Shown here one piece after another: positions 1 through 8,613 of a stretch of 64,000 bases of DNA (its first letter is position 1; each line of letters starts with the position of its first letter). Location: NCBI RefSeq assembly GCF_001633165.1, contig NZ_CP015418.1:1612001-1676000 (forward strand). Reading direction: 5' to 3'. Made by a program: the position numbers and the translations under genes. Source of the stretch: Rhodovulum sulfidophilum DSM 1374. Its GTDB lineage: Bacteria > Pseudomonadota > Alphaproteobacteria > Rhodobacterales > Rhodobacteraceae. Below the pieces are notes generated by a model. The model was given only the letters and a program-made list of their open reading frames with translations. It was not told the origin of the DNA and searched no databases.

Positions 1-768
1 AGCCCACTTCTTCCAGAGCGCCCTGCCGAGGTGCCGCGTGGCGCGCAGGATCTCGTTGCGCCCCAATGCTGCGGGGCAGTCTTCTTTCCAGGCGCGGCCG
101 TTCCGGGGGATGGGTATGACGGCATCCGCGCCGCGCGCGATGATGGCAGTGTGGCATCGCCGCCTGTCGTATGCGCCGTCCGCGGTGACGGTGGCACTCT
201 CTTCATCCTCGGGAATGTGCGACAGCAGGTCGGGCAGCAGGGGACTGTCGCCCTGGCGGCGCGAGGTGAACTCGACCGAGCGTATGTCGCCGGTCTCCGT
301 GTCCATTGCGATGTGGACCTTGCGCCATTGCCTGCGACGCGACGGACCATGCTTGCGGGCCAGCCATTCGCCATCGCCATCGCCACGGAACTTGATACCG
401 GTGCTGTCGACAAGGAGGGGCAAGGGCATGCCTGAGCGGCGATAGCGTATCTGCACGCCGATCCGCGCCTGGCGTCGGCACAGCGTCGAATAGTCCGGCA
501 CCGGCCAGTCGAGCCCAGCCATCCGGATCAGGCTCTCGACCAGCCCGACCGTCTGCCGCAGTGGAAGGCCGAACAGGACCTTCAGCGTCAGGCAGGTTTG
601 GATCGCGGCATCCGAGAACGTCTCGGGCCGCCCCCGCTTGCCGGTCTTTCCGGCGTGCCAGACAGTGTCGGGATCGAACCAAACCGAGAGCGCCCCCCGC
701 TGGCGGAGCGCGGCGTTGTAGTCGGACCAGTTCGTCGTGCGATAGCGGGTGGGAGAGGGCTTCGGCAT
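1..768 (-). CDS. IS5-family transposase (partial, C-terminus off the window)
   Basis: This DDE transposase mobilises the surrounding IS. An uninterrupted minus-strand frame of 256 codons starts at the ATG at 768 with MPKPSPTRYRTTNWSDYNAA, a typical IS5-family N-terminus (the TNWxxYNxAL block is common to the IS903 group). The first catalytic Asp is in the LLVDSTGIKF motif and the second in TADGAYDRRR. The catalytic Glu of the C-terminal Y(2)R(3)E(6)K block would lie past base 1. No frameshift or stop is visible, so the copy may be intact, but this cannot be confirmed here. Confidence 0.85.
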   Translation of the reverse strand, partial: MPKPSPTRYRTTNWSDYNAALRQRGALSVWFDPDTVWHAGKTGKRGRPETFSDAAIQTCLTLKVLFGLPLRQTVGLVESLIRMAGLDWPVPDYSTLCRRQARIGVQIRYRRSGMPLPLLVDSTGIKFRGDGDGEWLARKHGPSRRRQWRKVHIAMDTETGDIRSVEFTSRRQGDSPLLPDLLSHIPEDEESATVTADGAYDRRRCHTAIIARGADAVIPIPRNGRAWKEDCPAALGRNEILRATRHLGRALWKKWA

Positions 769-832
769 GGCATCGATCTAAAGCACGGGATGCGCGCAAT
801 GAATCCTCCTTACCGCTTTGTGCAACAAGCCC
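1..832 (-). mobile_element. IS5-family insertion sequence, truncated by window edge
   Basis: The segment holds an IS5-family transposase gene on the minus strand. It ends at about 832 in a sequence that, read into the element, begins GGGCTTGTTGCACAAAGCGG, the style of terminal repeat found in the IS903 group of IS5. The other end lies outside the window, so the inverted-repeat pair and target duplication cannot be checked. It sits about 20 bp beyond the stop codon of the DUF2927 lipoprotein gene, so it does not visibly break that gene. Confidence 0.8.
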
Positions 833-853
833 GGCTGAGGAGCGAACCGAAGT

Positions 854-1795
854 TCAACTCTCGCCCGCCATCAGCTCGGCCACGATGTCCTCGACGATGG
901 GCCGGGCCTCGGCCGGGCGCATGCCGGGCCGGAGGCGGCGGTCGTAGAGGATCTTCAGCAGCAATTCGTCATGCGGGGTCAGCAGCGCGAATTCCTCGTC
1001 ATCGTTGAAGATCGAGGGGCGCGCGGCGGGACTGTCATTGGCCAGGCCCAGCCCCTGGGCCAGCTCCTCATGGATGCAGGACTGGCGCAACCGGTCGGGA
1101 TGCTCGCCCCGGATGACCGCGACCGCGCTGGAATAGGTGCTGGCATCGCCCTCCGAGAAGGCCAGCACCAGGCAGAAGGTCGAGCGGGGCATCACCGCGA
1201 TGGTGCTTTCGGCGGCGATGTCGATGCCGGGGATCAGGCGGTGCAGCTCGGGGCCGATGCGGCGGCGTTCGTCCTCGTTGACGACGAAGATCTGGAAATT
1301 GGCCTGTTCGGGGGCGGTGATCCGCATCGACAGCCCGGTCAGCCGGGACAGCCGGCCCACATATTCCGCTATTTCGGCCCGGTCGACGGCGCGCTGTCCG
1401 GGCGGGATGGTGTCGCCGAAGACAAGGCCGAAGCGCACCGGCTGTTCCCAACGGCGCAGGCGGCTTTGGGTCTCGCGCGCGACCAGATGCCCGTCCCGGG
1501 TGACGTATTCGTCGAACAGCGCGACCCGGATGAAATCCTCGACCAGCGCGTGGCGGGTGAAGGGCACGTCGGCCTCGCCGCCATCGGTGCGCAGGAGCCC
1601 GCGCGCCAGAAGGTCGTTCTGAACCCGGGCGTAATGCCGGGCGATGATCTCGCTGTCGGCCGAGCGCGGCCGGGTTTCGGCCCCGTCGGGGCGGGCGACT
1701 GGCCGGGTCTCGGGCGGCGCGGGCGCGAGCTGGCACCCGGCCAGCACCCCGAGCAGGACCCCCGACTGAAAGAGACGGCGCAGCTTGGGCGTCAC
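854..1795 (-). CDS. DUF2927 domain lipoprotein
   Basis: A predicted lipoprotein of 313 residues and unknown function. The N-terminus is a lipoprotein signal peptide with a lipobox near residues 18-21 (L-A-G-C), so the mature protein should be anchored in the envelope. The body matches DUF2927, found widely in Rhodobacterales. A conserved HEELAQGLGLAND block, typical of this family, resembles a metallopeptidase HExx-type helix, but activity has not been established from sequence. The gene runs opposite to the adjacent IS and ends about 20 bp from it. Seven bases separate its start from the telA stop upstream, so it may be the last gene of the xpaC-telA transcription unit. Confidence 0.85.
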   Translation of the reverse strand: MTPKLRRLFQSGVLLGVLAGCQLAPAPPETRPVARPDGAETRPRSADSEIIARHYARVQNDLLARGLLRTDGGEADVPFTRHALVEDFIRVALFDEYVTRDGHLVARETQSRLRRWEQPVRFGLVFGDTIPPGQRAVDRAEIAEYVGRLSRLTGLSMRITAPEQANFQIFVVNEDERRRIGPELHRLIPGIDIAAESTIAVMPRSTFCLVLAFSEGDASTYSSAVAVIRGEHPDRLRQSCIHEELAQGLGLANDSPAARPSIFNDDEEFALLTPHDELLLKILYDRRLRPGMRPAEARPIVEDIVAELMAGES

Positions 1796-1802
1796 GATGC
1801 GC

Positions 1803-2984
1803 TCAGACCCCCGTTGCGGCGCCGGCGCCCGGCGCCCGCGACTTGGCAGAGGCCAGCGTGTCGCGCAGCTCGGCCTCCATCTTGTCGAGTTCCTCCTCGG
1901 CCTGCGCGCGCCGGGCCTTGCCCTCGTCGGCGATGGTCAGGCTTTCCTGGATGGTCGCGACCAGATCGGCATTGGCCTTCTTCACCGCCTCGATGTCGAA
2001 CGCGCCGCGCTCCATCTCCTCGCGCACTGTCTTGTTGGCCTGGCGCAGATTGGCGGCATTGGCGGTCAGCAGCTCGTTGGTCAGGTCGTTGGCCCCGCGG
2101 ACCGCCTCGGCCGCCTCCTTCGAGCGCTGGATGGTGACCGCCTGCGCCAGCTGGGTTTCCCAGAGCGGCACGGTATTGACCAGCGTCGAGTTGATCTTGC
2201 TGACCAGCGACTTGTCGTTTTCCTGCACCAGCCGGATCGAGGGCAGCGACTGCATCGTCACCTGCCGCGTCAGCCTGAGGTCGTGCACCCGGCGTTCCAG
2301 ATCGTCGCGCGCGGCGCGCAGGTCGCGCAGCTCCTGCGCCCGGATCACCTGATCGGCCTCGGGCGCGGCGGCGATTTCGGCCTCCTTGGCGGGAATGTCC
2401 CGGGTGTCGAGCTGGGTCAGCTTCTGTTCGCCGGCGGCGATGTAAAGCGCGAGTTCGTCATAGAAGTCGAGCGTCTTCTCATAGAGCTTGTCCAGCGACT
2501 TGATGTCTTTCAGAAGCCTGTGCTCATGCGTCAGAAGCCGGTCGGTGATCGAGTCGATCTGGCCCTGAACCATTTCGAATCTCGCGACGAATTTGGCGAA
2601 GGGCGCGGTGCGGCCCATCAGCTTTTCCCACCAGCTCGCCTCGCGGCGCACGTCGAGTTCGGACACCGAGAAGCCGCGGATCGTGGTCACGATCTCGCGC
2701 AGCGAGTCGCCCGCGGGTCCGACATCCTTGTTGCGCACATCGGCCAGCATCGCCTGACTGATGGTCTGCAGCTCGGATTGCGCGGCCGAGCCGAAGCCGA
2801 TGATCGAATTGCTGTCGCTCATGTCGAGCTCGGCCATGCGAGAACGGATCGCGTCGGCCACCGGCGGGTCGGCGCGGTCGAGCGCCACCAGATCCTGCGC
2901 CGGTTCGGGCAAGGCCGTGGCTGTCACTTTTTCAACTTCGGCGATATCCTGCGCCGCCATGTGGCGACTGCTGTCCGAGGTCAT
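1803..2984 (-). CDS. telA: TelA/KlaA-type toxic anion resistance family protein
   Basis: A 393-residue cytoplasmic, largely alpha-helical protein of the TelA family, named for plasmid tellurite resistance; the molecular role is still unclear. The family-typical WWEKLMGR and FVARFEMVQGQIDSI segments lie near residues 120-150. A long charged coiled-coil region covers most of the C-terminal half. The start codon overlaps the stop of xpaC (ATGA at 2981-2984), which indicates translational coupling. XpaC-TelA pairs are common, so a joint envelope-stress or anion-resistance role is likely, though the substrate is not evident. Tellurite resistance itself should not be assumed. Confidence 0.85.
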   Translation of the reverse strand: MTSDSSRHMAAQDIAEVEKVTATALPEPAQDLVALDRADPPVADAIRSRMAELDMSDSNSIIGFGSAAQSELQTISQAMLADVRNKDVGPAGDSLREIVTTIRGFSVSELDVRREASWWEKLMGRTAPFAKFVARFEMVQGQIDSITDRLLTHEHRLLKDIKSLDKLYEKTLDFYDELALYIAAGEQKLTQLDTRDIPAKEAEIAAAPEADQVIRAQELRDLRAARDDLERRVHDLRLTRQVTMQSLPSIRLVQENDKSLVSKINSTLVNTVPLWETQLAQAVTIQRSKEAAEAVRGANDLTNELLTANAANLRQANKTVREEMERGAFDIEAVKKANADLVATIQESLTIADEGKARRAQAEEELDKMEAELRDTLASAKSRAPGAGAATGV

Positions 2985-3892
2985 GCGGTTTCTCCCGTTT
3001 TGGGCGTGACGGGCACCGGGGCGATGCCTTCACGGTGCAATCTGTCGCGCAGAACTTCGATTTCCACGTCGAGATCGGTCCGGTCGTCCTGCATCAGCGC
3101 CCGGGTCCGGGCGGCGAAATGGGTTTCGAGATCGGCCAGAAGCGTCTCGTAGTCCTTCCGGGCCGAGGCATCGCGGCTGCGCGGATAGAGATCGGCGAAC
3201 TTGACCGTCGCGTCGCGCGCCCCCATCAGATAGACCACCAGATAGCGGCGCGCGGCGGTCAGGTCGCGGGGATCTTCCTCGACCGTGCGCAGCATCTCGC
3301 GCACGGTGGCCTGAAACCGCTCGACCCGGTCAACGAGACTGCGCTCGCCGGTATGCCGGATCGCCTCTGACATCGTTGCGAGATGCTTCTCGGCTTCCTC
3401 CACGGCCCGGGCGACGCGGGAATTCTGGAAGCTGTCGATGCCCTCCATGCCCTTGTCGGAAAGCGGGTCGATCCCGAAGGCCAGGCTGTGCAGCACGAGG
3501 CCGAGCGCGCCGAAGATCACCGGAGCGGCGCCCTCGCCGCCGATCCCGGCCAGGAAAAGCCCGGCCCCGGTCAGGACCGAGCCGAGGATCTTGCGCGGCA
3601 CCGCCGGGCGGCGGGCGATCTTGCGCGCGGCCCAGGCATCCTCGGCGCGCAGCCCTTCGCGGGTCAGCCAGGCGGCAAGCATCAGAAGGCCGAAGGCGCT
3701 CAGCGACAGCGCCAGTCCGGCCGGGTCCGAGAAGAAGGCCCGCGGCACAAGCGGCAGCGGTGCCAAGAACATCGCATTGGCGCGCCCCGCCGCCCGGGCC
3801 GGACGCCGCCCCTGGAACGGGTGGCGCGGCGGCGCGGGCTCTGCGGGTGCGGGCCTGCCGGGGCTGTAGCGGCCGCCGAACCGATGCGCCAT
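2981..3892 (-). CDS. XpaC-like (5-bromo-4-chloroindolyl phosphate hydrolysis family) protein
   Basis: A 303-residue protein of the XpaC family, which was named from an indirect phosphatase phenotype in Bacillus. A basic, Pro-rich N-terminus (about residues 1-40) is followed by hydrophobic segments near 45-75 and 105-140, then a soluble helical C-terminal domain (about 150-290). This suggests a membrane-anchored partner of TelA. Its start codon overlaps the stop of a preceding 27-residue membrane peptide gene, and its stop overlaps the telA start, so three genes are translationally coupled. The enzymatic name is historical and is not evidence of hydrolase activity. Confidence 0.8.
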   Translation of the reverse strand: MAHRFGGRYSPGRPAPAEPAPPRHPFQGRRPARAAGRANAMFLAPLPLVPRAFFSDPAGLALSLSAFGLLMLAAWLTREGLRAEDAWAARKIARRPAVPRKILGSVLTGAGLFLAGIGGEGAAPVIFGALGLVLHSLAFGIDPLSDKGMEGIDSFQNSRVARAVEEAEKHLATMSEAIRHTGERSLVDRVERFQATVREMLRTVEEDPRDLTAARRYLVVYLMGARDATVKFADLYPRSRDASARKDYETLLADLETHFAARTRALMQDDRTDLDVEIEVLRDRLHREGIAPVPVTPKTGETA

Positions 3893-3975
3893 CAGGCGCC
3901 CCCCATGAAGGCGACGTAAACAACCAGCGCGATCAGCAGGAAGAACGACAATTTCTGCAACCCGGTGCCCGACAT
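3892..3975 (-). CDS. 27-residue single-pass membrane peptide heading the xpaC-telA operon
   Basis: A short frame of 27 codons plus stop, starting MSGTGLQKLSFFLLIALVVY and ending AFMGGA. One hydrophobic helix occupies roughly residues 9-23. A good ribosome-binding site (GGAG, 5 bases upstream) precedes the ATG, and the TGA overlaps the xpaC ATG by one base. This layout is the usual sign of coupled translation. The function is unknown. The position suggests a small membrane subunit or regulator of the XpaC-TelA pair. It is easily missed because of its size. Confidence 0.65.
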   Translation of the reverse strand: MSGTGLQKLSFFLLIALVVYVAFMGGA

Positions 3976-4057
3976 GATCTCCTCAATCCTCGCGATCCAC
4001 GCCTATACATGGGATGCGACGGCGTCGTTAAAAGCAAGTGTCGGCCGGTTTTGCGTT

Positions 4058-4957
4058 TCAACCGGGCGGGGCCTTGCCGCGTCGCGCTCCGCGTGGGGGC
4101 GATGCGGGGCCCGGGCCGGGCCCGCGGGGCGGTTTCCGGGCGGGCCGGGGCTCGGGTGCCTCGGCGGGCCGGTTGCGGAGCTTGCGGCGGGTCGGTTTCG
4201 GCTTTGCGGTGGCTTCGCCCTCGGGGGCGGCAAGCCCGAGCTGGTCGCGCAGCACCCGGCCGCGCAATTCCTCGACCTCGCCCGGCTTCAGGTCGCCCAG
4301 CTGGAACGGGCCGTAGCTGATCCGGATCAGCCGGTTCACGACCAGCCCGACCGCCTCCATGGTCCGGCGGATCTCGCGGTTCCGACCCTCGCGCAGGCCG
4401 ACGGTCAGCCAGGCATTGGCGCCCTGCTGGCGGTCGAGCGTGACCTCCATCGGCCGGAAGGTCTCTCCGGCGATGACGAGCCCCGTGCGCAGCGGCGCCA
4501 GCGTCGCGTCTTCGGGCGTGCCCTTGACCCGCACCCGGTATTTTCTGAGCCATCCCGTGGAGGGCAGTTCGAGCCGCCGCTTGATCGCGCCGTCATTGGT
4601 CAGCAGAAGCAGGCCCTCGGAATTGAGGTCGAGGCGGCCGACCGGCATCACCCGGGGCATGTCCTCGGGCAGCTTGTCGAAGACGGTCTCGCGGCCCTTT
4701 TCGTCCCTGGCAGTGGTCACCAGCCCGGCGGGCTTGTGATAGAGCCAGAGCCGCGGCCGGTCGGGAGCCGCGACGGCGGCGCCGTCGACGGCGATCCGGT
4801 CGGCGGGGCCGACATTGAGCGCGGGGCTCGCGATGCGGCGGCCGTTCACCGTCACCCGCCCGGCCTCGATCAGCCGCTCGGCCTCGCGGCGCGAGGCGAT
4901 GCCCGCCCGTGCCAGTACCTTGGCGATCCGCTCGCCCTCTTGTCCGGTCTTGTCCAT
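4058..4957 (-). CDS. rluB: RluB/RsuA-family rRNA pseudouridine synthase
   Basis: Isomerises a specific uridine of ribosomal RNA to pseudouridine. The start chosen at 4957 gives 299 residues beginning MDKTGQEGERIAKVLARAGI. An S4 RNA-binding domain (about residues 8-55) precedes the synthase domain, whose catalytic Asp lies in the VGRLDLNSEGLLLLTNDG motif. A basic Pro/Arg-rich tail of roughly 60 residues follows, common for alphaproteobacterial RluB and probably RNA-binding. The frame stays open upstream into the divergent tadA gene, but the S4 domain start and that overlap make the internal ATG the better choice. RluB (23S) is preferred over RsuA (16S) by overall similarity; the exact target site is inferred. 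Confidence 0.85.
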   Translation of the reverse strand: MDKTGQEGERIAKVLARAGIASRREAERLIEAGRVTVNGRRIASPALNVGPADRIAVDGAAVAAPDRPRLWLYHKPAGLVTTARDEKGRETVFDKLPEDMPRVMPVGRLDLNSEGLLLLTNDGAIKRRLELPSTGWLRKYRVRVKGTPEDATLAPLRTGLVIAGETFRPMEVTLDRQQGANAWLTVGLREGRNREIRRTMEAVGLVVNRLIRISYGPFQLGDLKPGEVEELRGRVLRDQLGLAAPEGEATAKPKPTRRKLRNRPAEAPEPRPARKPPRGPGPGPASPPRGARRGKAPPG

Positions 4958-5035
4958 GGGACCGGGTTTACGCCGGATCGCGGGGCGGGGGAAGCGGCTT
5001 GCGCAGGGCACGACGGCACGGCAAGAGAGGATGCG

Positions 5036-5488
5036 ATGAGCCCGTTTCGCAGTCATATGGACCAGGCCCTGGCCGAGGCCCGCGCTGCCGCCGACCGCGA
5101 CGAGGTGCCGGTCGGCGCGGTGGTGGTCGCGGCCGATGGCCGGGTGGTGGCTGCGGCGGGCAACCGGACCCGCGAGCTGAGCGATCCGACCGCTCATGCC
5201 GAGATCCTGGCGCTGCGCGCGGCCTGTTCGGCCGCCGGGTCCGAGCGTCTGCCGGGCTTTGATCTCTATGTCACGCTCGAACCCTGTGCGATGTGCGCCT
5301 CGGCGATCGGACAGGCGAGGATCGCGCGGCTCTATTACGGGGCGGCGGATCCGAAATCGGGCGGCGTCGCGCATGGCGCGCAGGTGTTCCGGCACCCGCA
5401 GAGCCATCACGTTCCCGAGATCTACGACGGTATCGGCGCCTCCGAGGCCGAGGCGTTGCTGCGGGCCTTCTTCGCCGGGCGACGCTGA
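5036..5488 (+). CDS. tadA: tRNA(Arg) adenosine(34) deaminase
   Basis: Deaminates A34 to inosine in tRNA-Arg(ACG), allowing it to read CGU, CGC and CGA codons. The 150-residue protein carries the cytidine-deaminase-fold zinc site: His54 and catalytic Glu56 in the HAE motif, and Cys84/Cys87 in PCAMC. The start at 5036 was chosen because it places the fold at the usual distance; an in-frame ATG at 5057 is the alternative. It diverges from the pseudouridine synthase gene with only 78 bases between starts, a pairing of two RNA-modification genes that is common in this order. Confidence 0.93.
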   Translation: MSPFRSHMDQALAEARAAADRDEVPVGAVVVAADGRVVAAAGNRTRELSDPTAHAEILALRAACSAAGSERLPGFDLYVTLEPCAMCASAIGQARIARLYYGAADPKSGGVAHGAQVFRHPQSHHVPEIYDGIGASEAEALLRAFFAGRR

Positions 5489-5558
5489 ACGGGCTGGCGG
5501 GCCGCGCGCGATTTTTCGTCGAAAAATCGGGCCTCGGGCCCGGGCCGGTGCGGGTGGT

Positions 5559-6251
5559 TCAGATCTCGATCGGGACCAGCACCTCGGGTTCGATCACCCG
5601 GACGCCGGGCAGGTCCTGTTTCAACGCTTCCGCCGATTGTTCGAGCAGCGGGAAGGTCCGGTAATGGCAGGGGATCACCGTCTTGAAGTTGAAGAAGGTC
5701 CGCGCCGCGTAGGCCGCACGCTTCATGTCCATGGTGAAATGCCCGCCCGCGCAGAGCAGCCCGATATCGGGCGCATGCAGGTCGTTGAAGATTTCCATGT
5801 CGGCCATCACGTCGGTATCGCCGCTGACATAGATCACATGGCCTTCGCCCGCGATCATGTATCCCGATTCGGTTCCGCCATAGACCGGTCCGTCCGGCCC
5901 CTGGATCGAGGAGGAATGGGTGGCGTTGACCATCGTGACCGAGACATTGCCAAGCCGGACGGTCCCGCCCTTGTTGAACCCGATCACCGAGATTCCCTCC
6001 CGGCTTTCCCACCAGCTCATCAGGTCGAAAATGCCGACTGTCGGTATCGACAATTCGCGGGCGATGGCGATGGTGTCGGCGGCATGGTCGAAATGCCCGT
6101 GAGTGACGAGCACATGGGTGGCGTCGCCGATCGCCTCGGCCCGCCGTTCCTCGGGGAAGAGCGGGTTGCCCGCCAGCCACGGGTCGATCAGCAGAACCTG
6201 ATCCTCGATTTCGATCCGGAACCCGGAATGCCCCAGCCAGACGATCTTCAT
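5559..6251 (-). CDS. UPF0173-family metal-dependent hydrolase (metallo-beta-lactamase fold)
   Basis: A 230-residue cytoplasmic protein of the metallo-beta-lactamase superfamily, UPF0173 group, starting MKIVWLGHSGFRIEIED. Metal ligands include the THGHFDHAAD motif (HxHxDH, about residues 53-62), the Asp of YVSGDTDVMAD and the His of IPCHYRTFPLL. A clear ribosome-binding site (AAGGGAG) precedes the ATG at 6251; upstream in-frame codons lack one. No substrate is known for this family. It faces tadA tail to tail and is divergent from the ceramidase-like gene. Confidence 0.85.
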   Translation of the reverse strand: MKIVWLGHSGFRIEIEDQVLLIDPWLAGNPLFPEERRAEAIGDATHVLVTHGHFDHAADTIAIARELSIPTVGIFDLMSWWESREGISVIGFNKGGTVRLGNVSVTMVNATHSSSIQGPDGPVYGGTESGYMIAGEGHVIYVSGDTDVMADMEIFNDLHAPDIGLLCAGGHFTMDMKRAAYAARTFFNFKTVIPCHYRTFPLLEQSAEALKQDLPGVRVIEPEVLVPIEI

Positions 6252-6340
6252 GTCGGTCTCCCTTCTGCTGCGGGCCTTGCCGCACCGCCCGCCTGCCCCA
6301 AGATCTGCCACAAGGCTAACAGAGCGGGACGGGCATTCCC

Positions 6341-6994
6341 ATGGACTGGACGCGACAGATCGACGCCTATTGCGAACGCACCGATCCGGCCTTCTGGTCC
6401 GAGCCGGTCAACGCCGCGACCAACGCCGCCTTTCTGCTGGCGGCGGTGATCATGTGGCGGCGAACCGGCGGGCTGCCGCTGGGACGGGCGCTTGCCGCCG
6501 TTCTGGGGCTCATCGGCATCGGCAGCTTTCTCTTTCACACCCTGGCGACGGAATGGGCGTCGGTGGCGGATGTGGGGCCGATTCTCGGTTTCATCCTGCT
6601 CTATATCTTCGTCGCCAACCGCGCCTATTGGGGGCTGGGGCTCTGGCCGTCGCTGGGTCTGACGGCGCTGTTCATTCCCTATGCCGTCATCGCCGGTTCG
6701 CTTTTCGCGCGCCTCGACTGGCTCGGGAGCTCGGCCGGCTACGCGCCGGTGGCGTTGCTGATCCTCATCTATGCCCTGGCGCTCGCCCGGCGCCTGCCGC
6801 AGGTCGCTGCGGGGCTTGGGATCGGCGTCGGGTTGCTGGCGATATCGCTTGCGTTCCGTATGCTGGACCAGCCGCTCTGCGCGGCCTTGCCGCTTGGCAC
6901 GCATTTCCTCTGGCATCTGCTGAATGCCGCGATGCTGGGATGGATGATCGAGGTCTATCGTCGACATGAAGCCGGGCGCCGGTCCTCGATCTGA
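6341..6994 (+). CDS. Ceramidase-domain (alkaline ceramidase-like) membrane protein
   Basis: An integral membrane protein of 217 residues with about seven predicted hydrophobic helices, matching the ceramidase/PAQR-like superfamily. The metal-site signature is visible: GIGSFLFH in the second helix region, an Asp in ASVADVGPI, and the C-terminal pair of histidines in GTHFLWHLLNA. Eukaryotic members hydrolyse the amide bond of ceramides. In this group of bacteria, which usually lack canonical sphingolipids, the real substrate is uncertain and may be another acylated lipid. It is transcribed divergently from the UPF0173 hydrolase with about 90 bases between starts. Confidence 0.8.
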   Translation: MDWTRQIDAYCERTDPAFWSEPVNAATNAAFLLAAVIMWRRTGGLPLGRALAAVLGLIGIGSFLFHTLATEWASVADVGPILGFILLYIFVANRAYWGLGLWPSLGLTALFIPYAVIAGSLFARLDWLGSSAGYAPVALLILIYALALARRLPQVAAGLGIGVGLLAISLAFRMLDQPLCAALPLGTHFLWHLLNAAMLGWMIEVYRRHEAGRRSSI

Positions 6995-7061
6995 CTTGGA
7001 GTGTCCGGCCGAGCCGGTTCCGTCGTGACGGGACATCGGCCCCGGCCGATTCTGCCCCCGG

Positions 7062-7298
7062 TCAGGGGCTGTGGCGGGTTTTGTGGCCGGGCCAGGGCGG
7101 GCAGGCCAAGGCCCGTTGGTCTTGTCCTTCGAGATAGCGCGCGATCCGGCTTTCCTGCAGAAAGCGCAGGGCCTGCGACCCTTTGAGGGCGGCGGCGATC
7201 TCGGCTTCGGGAACGTCGGCCTCGATCGCTATGATCGCAAGGGGAATCCGGCAGCCCCTGATCTGTTCGACCACATCCATGTCCGGACGTTCCTCCAT
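7062..7298 (-). CDS. Small hypothetical protein
   Basis: A 78-residue frame beginning MEERPDMDVVEQIRGCRIPL. Residues about 8-55 have the composition of a compact helical domain (alternating acidic, hydrophobic and Ala residues), while the C-terminal 15 residues look unstructured. No strong ribosome-binding site is visible, and an internal ATG (MDVVEQ) is an alternative start. No family was recognised. Codon usage resembles neighbouring real genes more than the opposite strand does, which is the main reason to list it. Confidence 0.4.
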   Translation of the reverse strand: MEERPDMDVVEQIRGCRIPLAIIAIEADVPEAEIAAALKGSQALRFLQESRIARYLEGQDQRALACPPWPGHKTRHSP

Positions 7299-7752
7299 TG
7301 CGAGACTGCATAAATAATGAAATGGGTTTGGGTCTAATTAAAATGCGGCAATTTCCCGGAAGATAGGGTCTGAGAAGATTAAGTGCCGCCTTGGTGGTCT
7401 TTGGTTGTTTTCATTTAAAATGAAGGCATGGTCGGATACCGCAAGTCCGGTATTCCCGAATGACGCAGAAGACCCACGGAAATGTTTGAAAATTTTAATT
7501 GAACGGACCGCGTTGCGGCCGGCAATTGAAAGGAACGATATTGGCAGGCTGCTGATATAACGCCGTCACGGCGCGATTTTCGCCCATTTCGTCATCTCTC
7601 GCGGAGCGCTCGGGGCGGGGCAGCGCTAAGAGAGCGACTCGGAATGGAGCGCTCTGATGCCTGCGCGGGGCGCTTCTCCAGCCGCCCGATAGGGGCCGAA
7701 ATTCCCCCGGCCGGACTGAGCCGGACGGGGGCAGGGGGCGGCCTTGCCCGGG
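7299..7752. other. AT-rich intergenic gap
   Basis: About 450 bases that are clearly richer in A+T than the surrounding DNA, particularly 7310-7560. There is a perfect inverted repeat with 7-base arms (TTCATTT/AAATGAA) at 7410-7424. The longest plausible frame is 46 codons (7420-7560, plus strand) with no ribosome-binding site, so it is not called. The right end holds GC-rich dyads just past the purU stop. The gap may hold a promoter region, a small RNA or foreign remnant DNA; nothing specific can be proven. Confidence 0.5.
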
Positions 7753-8613
7753 TCAGCCGGGCATGAAGACCACGGTCTTGTGCCCGTTCAATAGTACCCG
7801 GCGTTGCAGATGCAGCCGCACGGCGCGGGCCAGGACCCGGCTTTCAATGTCGCGGCCCACGGCCACGTAATCCTCGGCCGAGAGCGCATGGTTCACCCGC
7901 TCGGTTTCCTGTTCGATGATCGGCCCCTCGTCGAGATCCGCCGTCACGAAATGCGCCGTCGCGCCGATCAGCTTGACGCCGCGCTCATGGGCCTGGTGAT
8001 AGGGCTTGGCGCCCTTGAAGGAGGGCAGGAAGGAGTGGTGGATGTTGATGACCCGGCCTTCCAGCGCCCGGCTCAGCTTGTCCGAGAGCACCTGCATGTA
8101 ACGGGCGAGGACCACCAGCTCGGCGCCGGTCTCCTCGACCAGGGCGAGCACTTGTTTTTCCTGCTCGGCCTTGGTCTCCTTCGTCACCGGCCAGCAGTAA
8201 TAGGGAATGCCCGCTGCCTCGGCGGTGGCGCGGCTGTCCTCGTGGTTCGAGACCACGGCGGCGACCTCGGCCTCCATCCAGCCGACCCGGATCTGGTAGA
8301 GGATATGCAGCAGCGCATGGTCGAATTTCGACACCATCAGGATGATCTTCGGCCGGCGCGCGGCATCGACTACCTCGGCATCCATGCCATAGCCGTTGAT
8401 CGCGGGGGCGAGCCGGGCGCGGACGGCCTCGGCCTCGGCGGGCGCGGCGGTGTGGAAGGCCACGCGCATGAAGAAGAGATTGCTTTCGGGGTCGCGGAAC
8501 TGGGCGCTGTCTTGGATGTTCCCGCCCAGTGCGGTGACGGCATTTGCGACGGTGGCGACGATCCCGGGCTGGTCGTCGCAGGTGAGCGTCAGGATGAAAT
8601 CGGTCGAGGCCAT
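7753..8613 (-). CDS. purU: Formyltetrahydrofolate deformylase
   Basis: Hydrolyses 10-formyl-tetrahydrofolate to formate and tetrahydrofolate, balancing the one-carbon pool and feeding formate to purine synthesis. The 286-residue protein starts at 8613 (MASTDFILTLTCDDQPG). An N-terminal ACT domain (about residues 6-80) is followed by a formyltransferase-fold domain (about 90-280) with the NIHHSFLPSF catalytic segment and an Asp in ADLDEGP. The frame is open further upstream, but the ACT domain begins at this ATG. It stands alone, divergent from gatC. Confidence 0.93.
   Translation of the reverse strand: MASTDFILTLTCDDQPGIVATVANAVTALGGNIQDSAQFRDPESNLFFMRVAFHTAAPAEAEAVRARLAPAINGYGMDAEVVDAARRPKIILMVSKFDHALLHILYQIRVGWMEAEVAAVVSNHEDSRATAEAAGIPYYCWPVTKETKAEQEKQVLALVEETGAELVVLARYMQVLSDKLSRALEGRVINIHHSFLPSFKGAKPYHQAHERGVKLIGATAHFVTADLDEGPIIEQETERVNHALSAEDYVAVGRDIESRVLARAVRLHLQRRVLLNGHKTVVFMPG

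Noticed and set aside
7420..7560. A 46-codon plus-strand frame in the AT-rich gap
   Set aside because: The ATG is preceded by an AT-rich palindrome and no ribosome-binding site; no supporting evidence.
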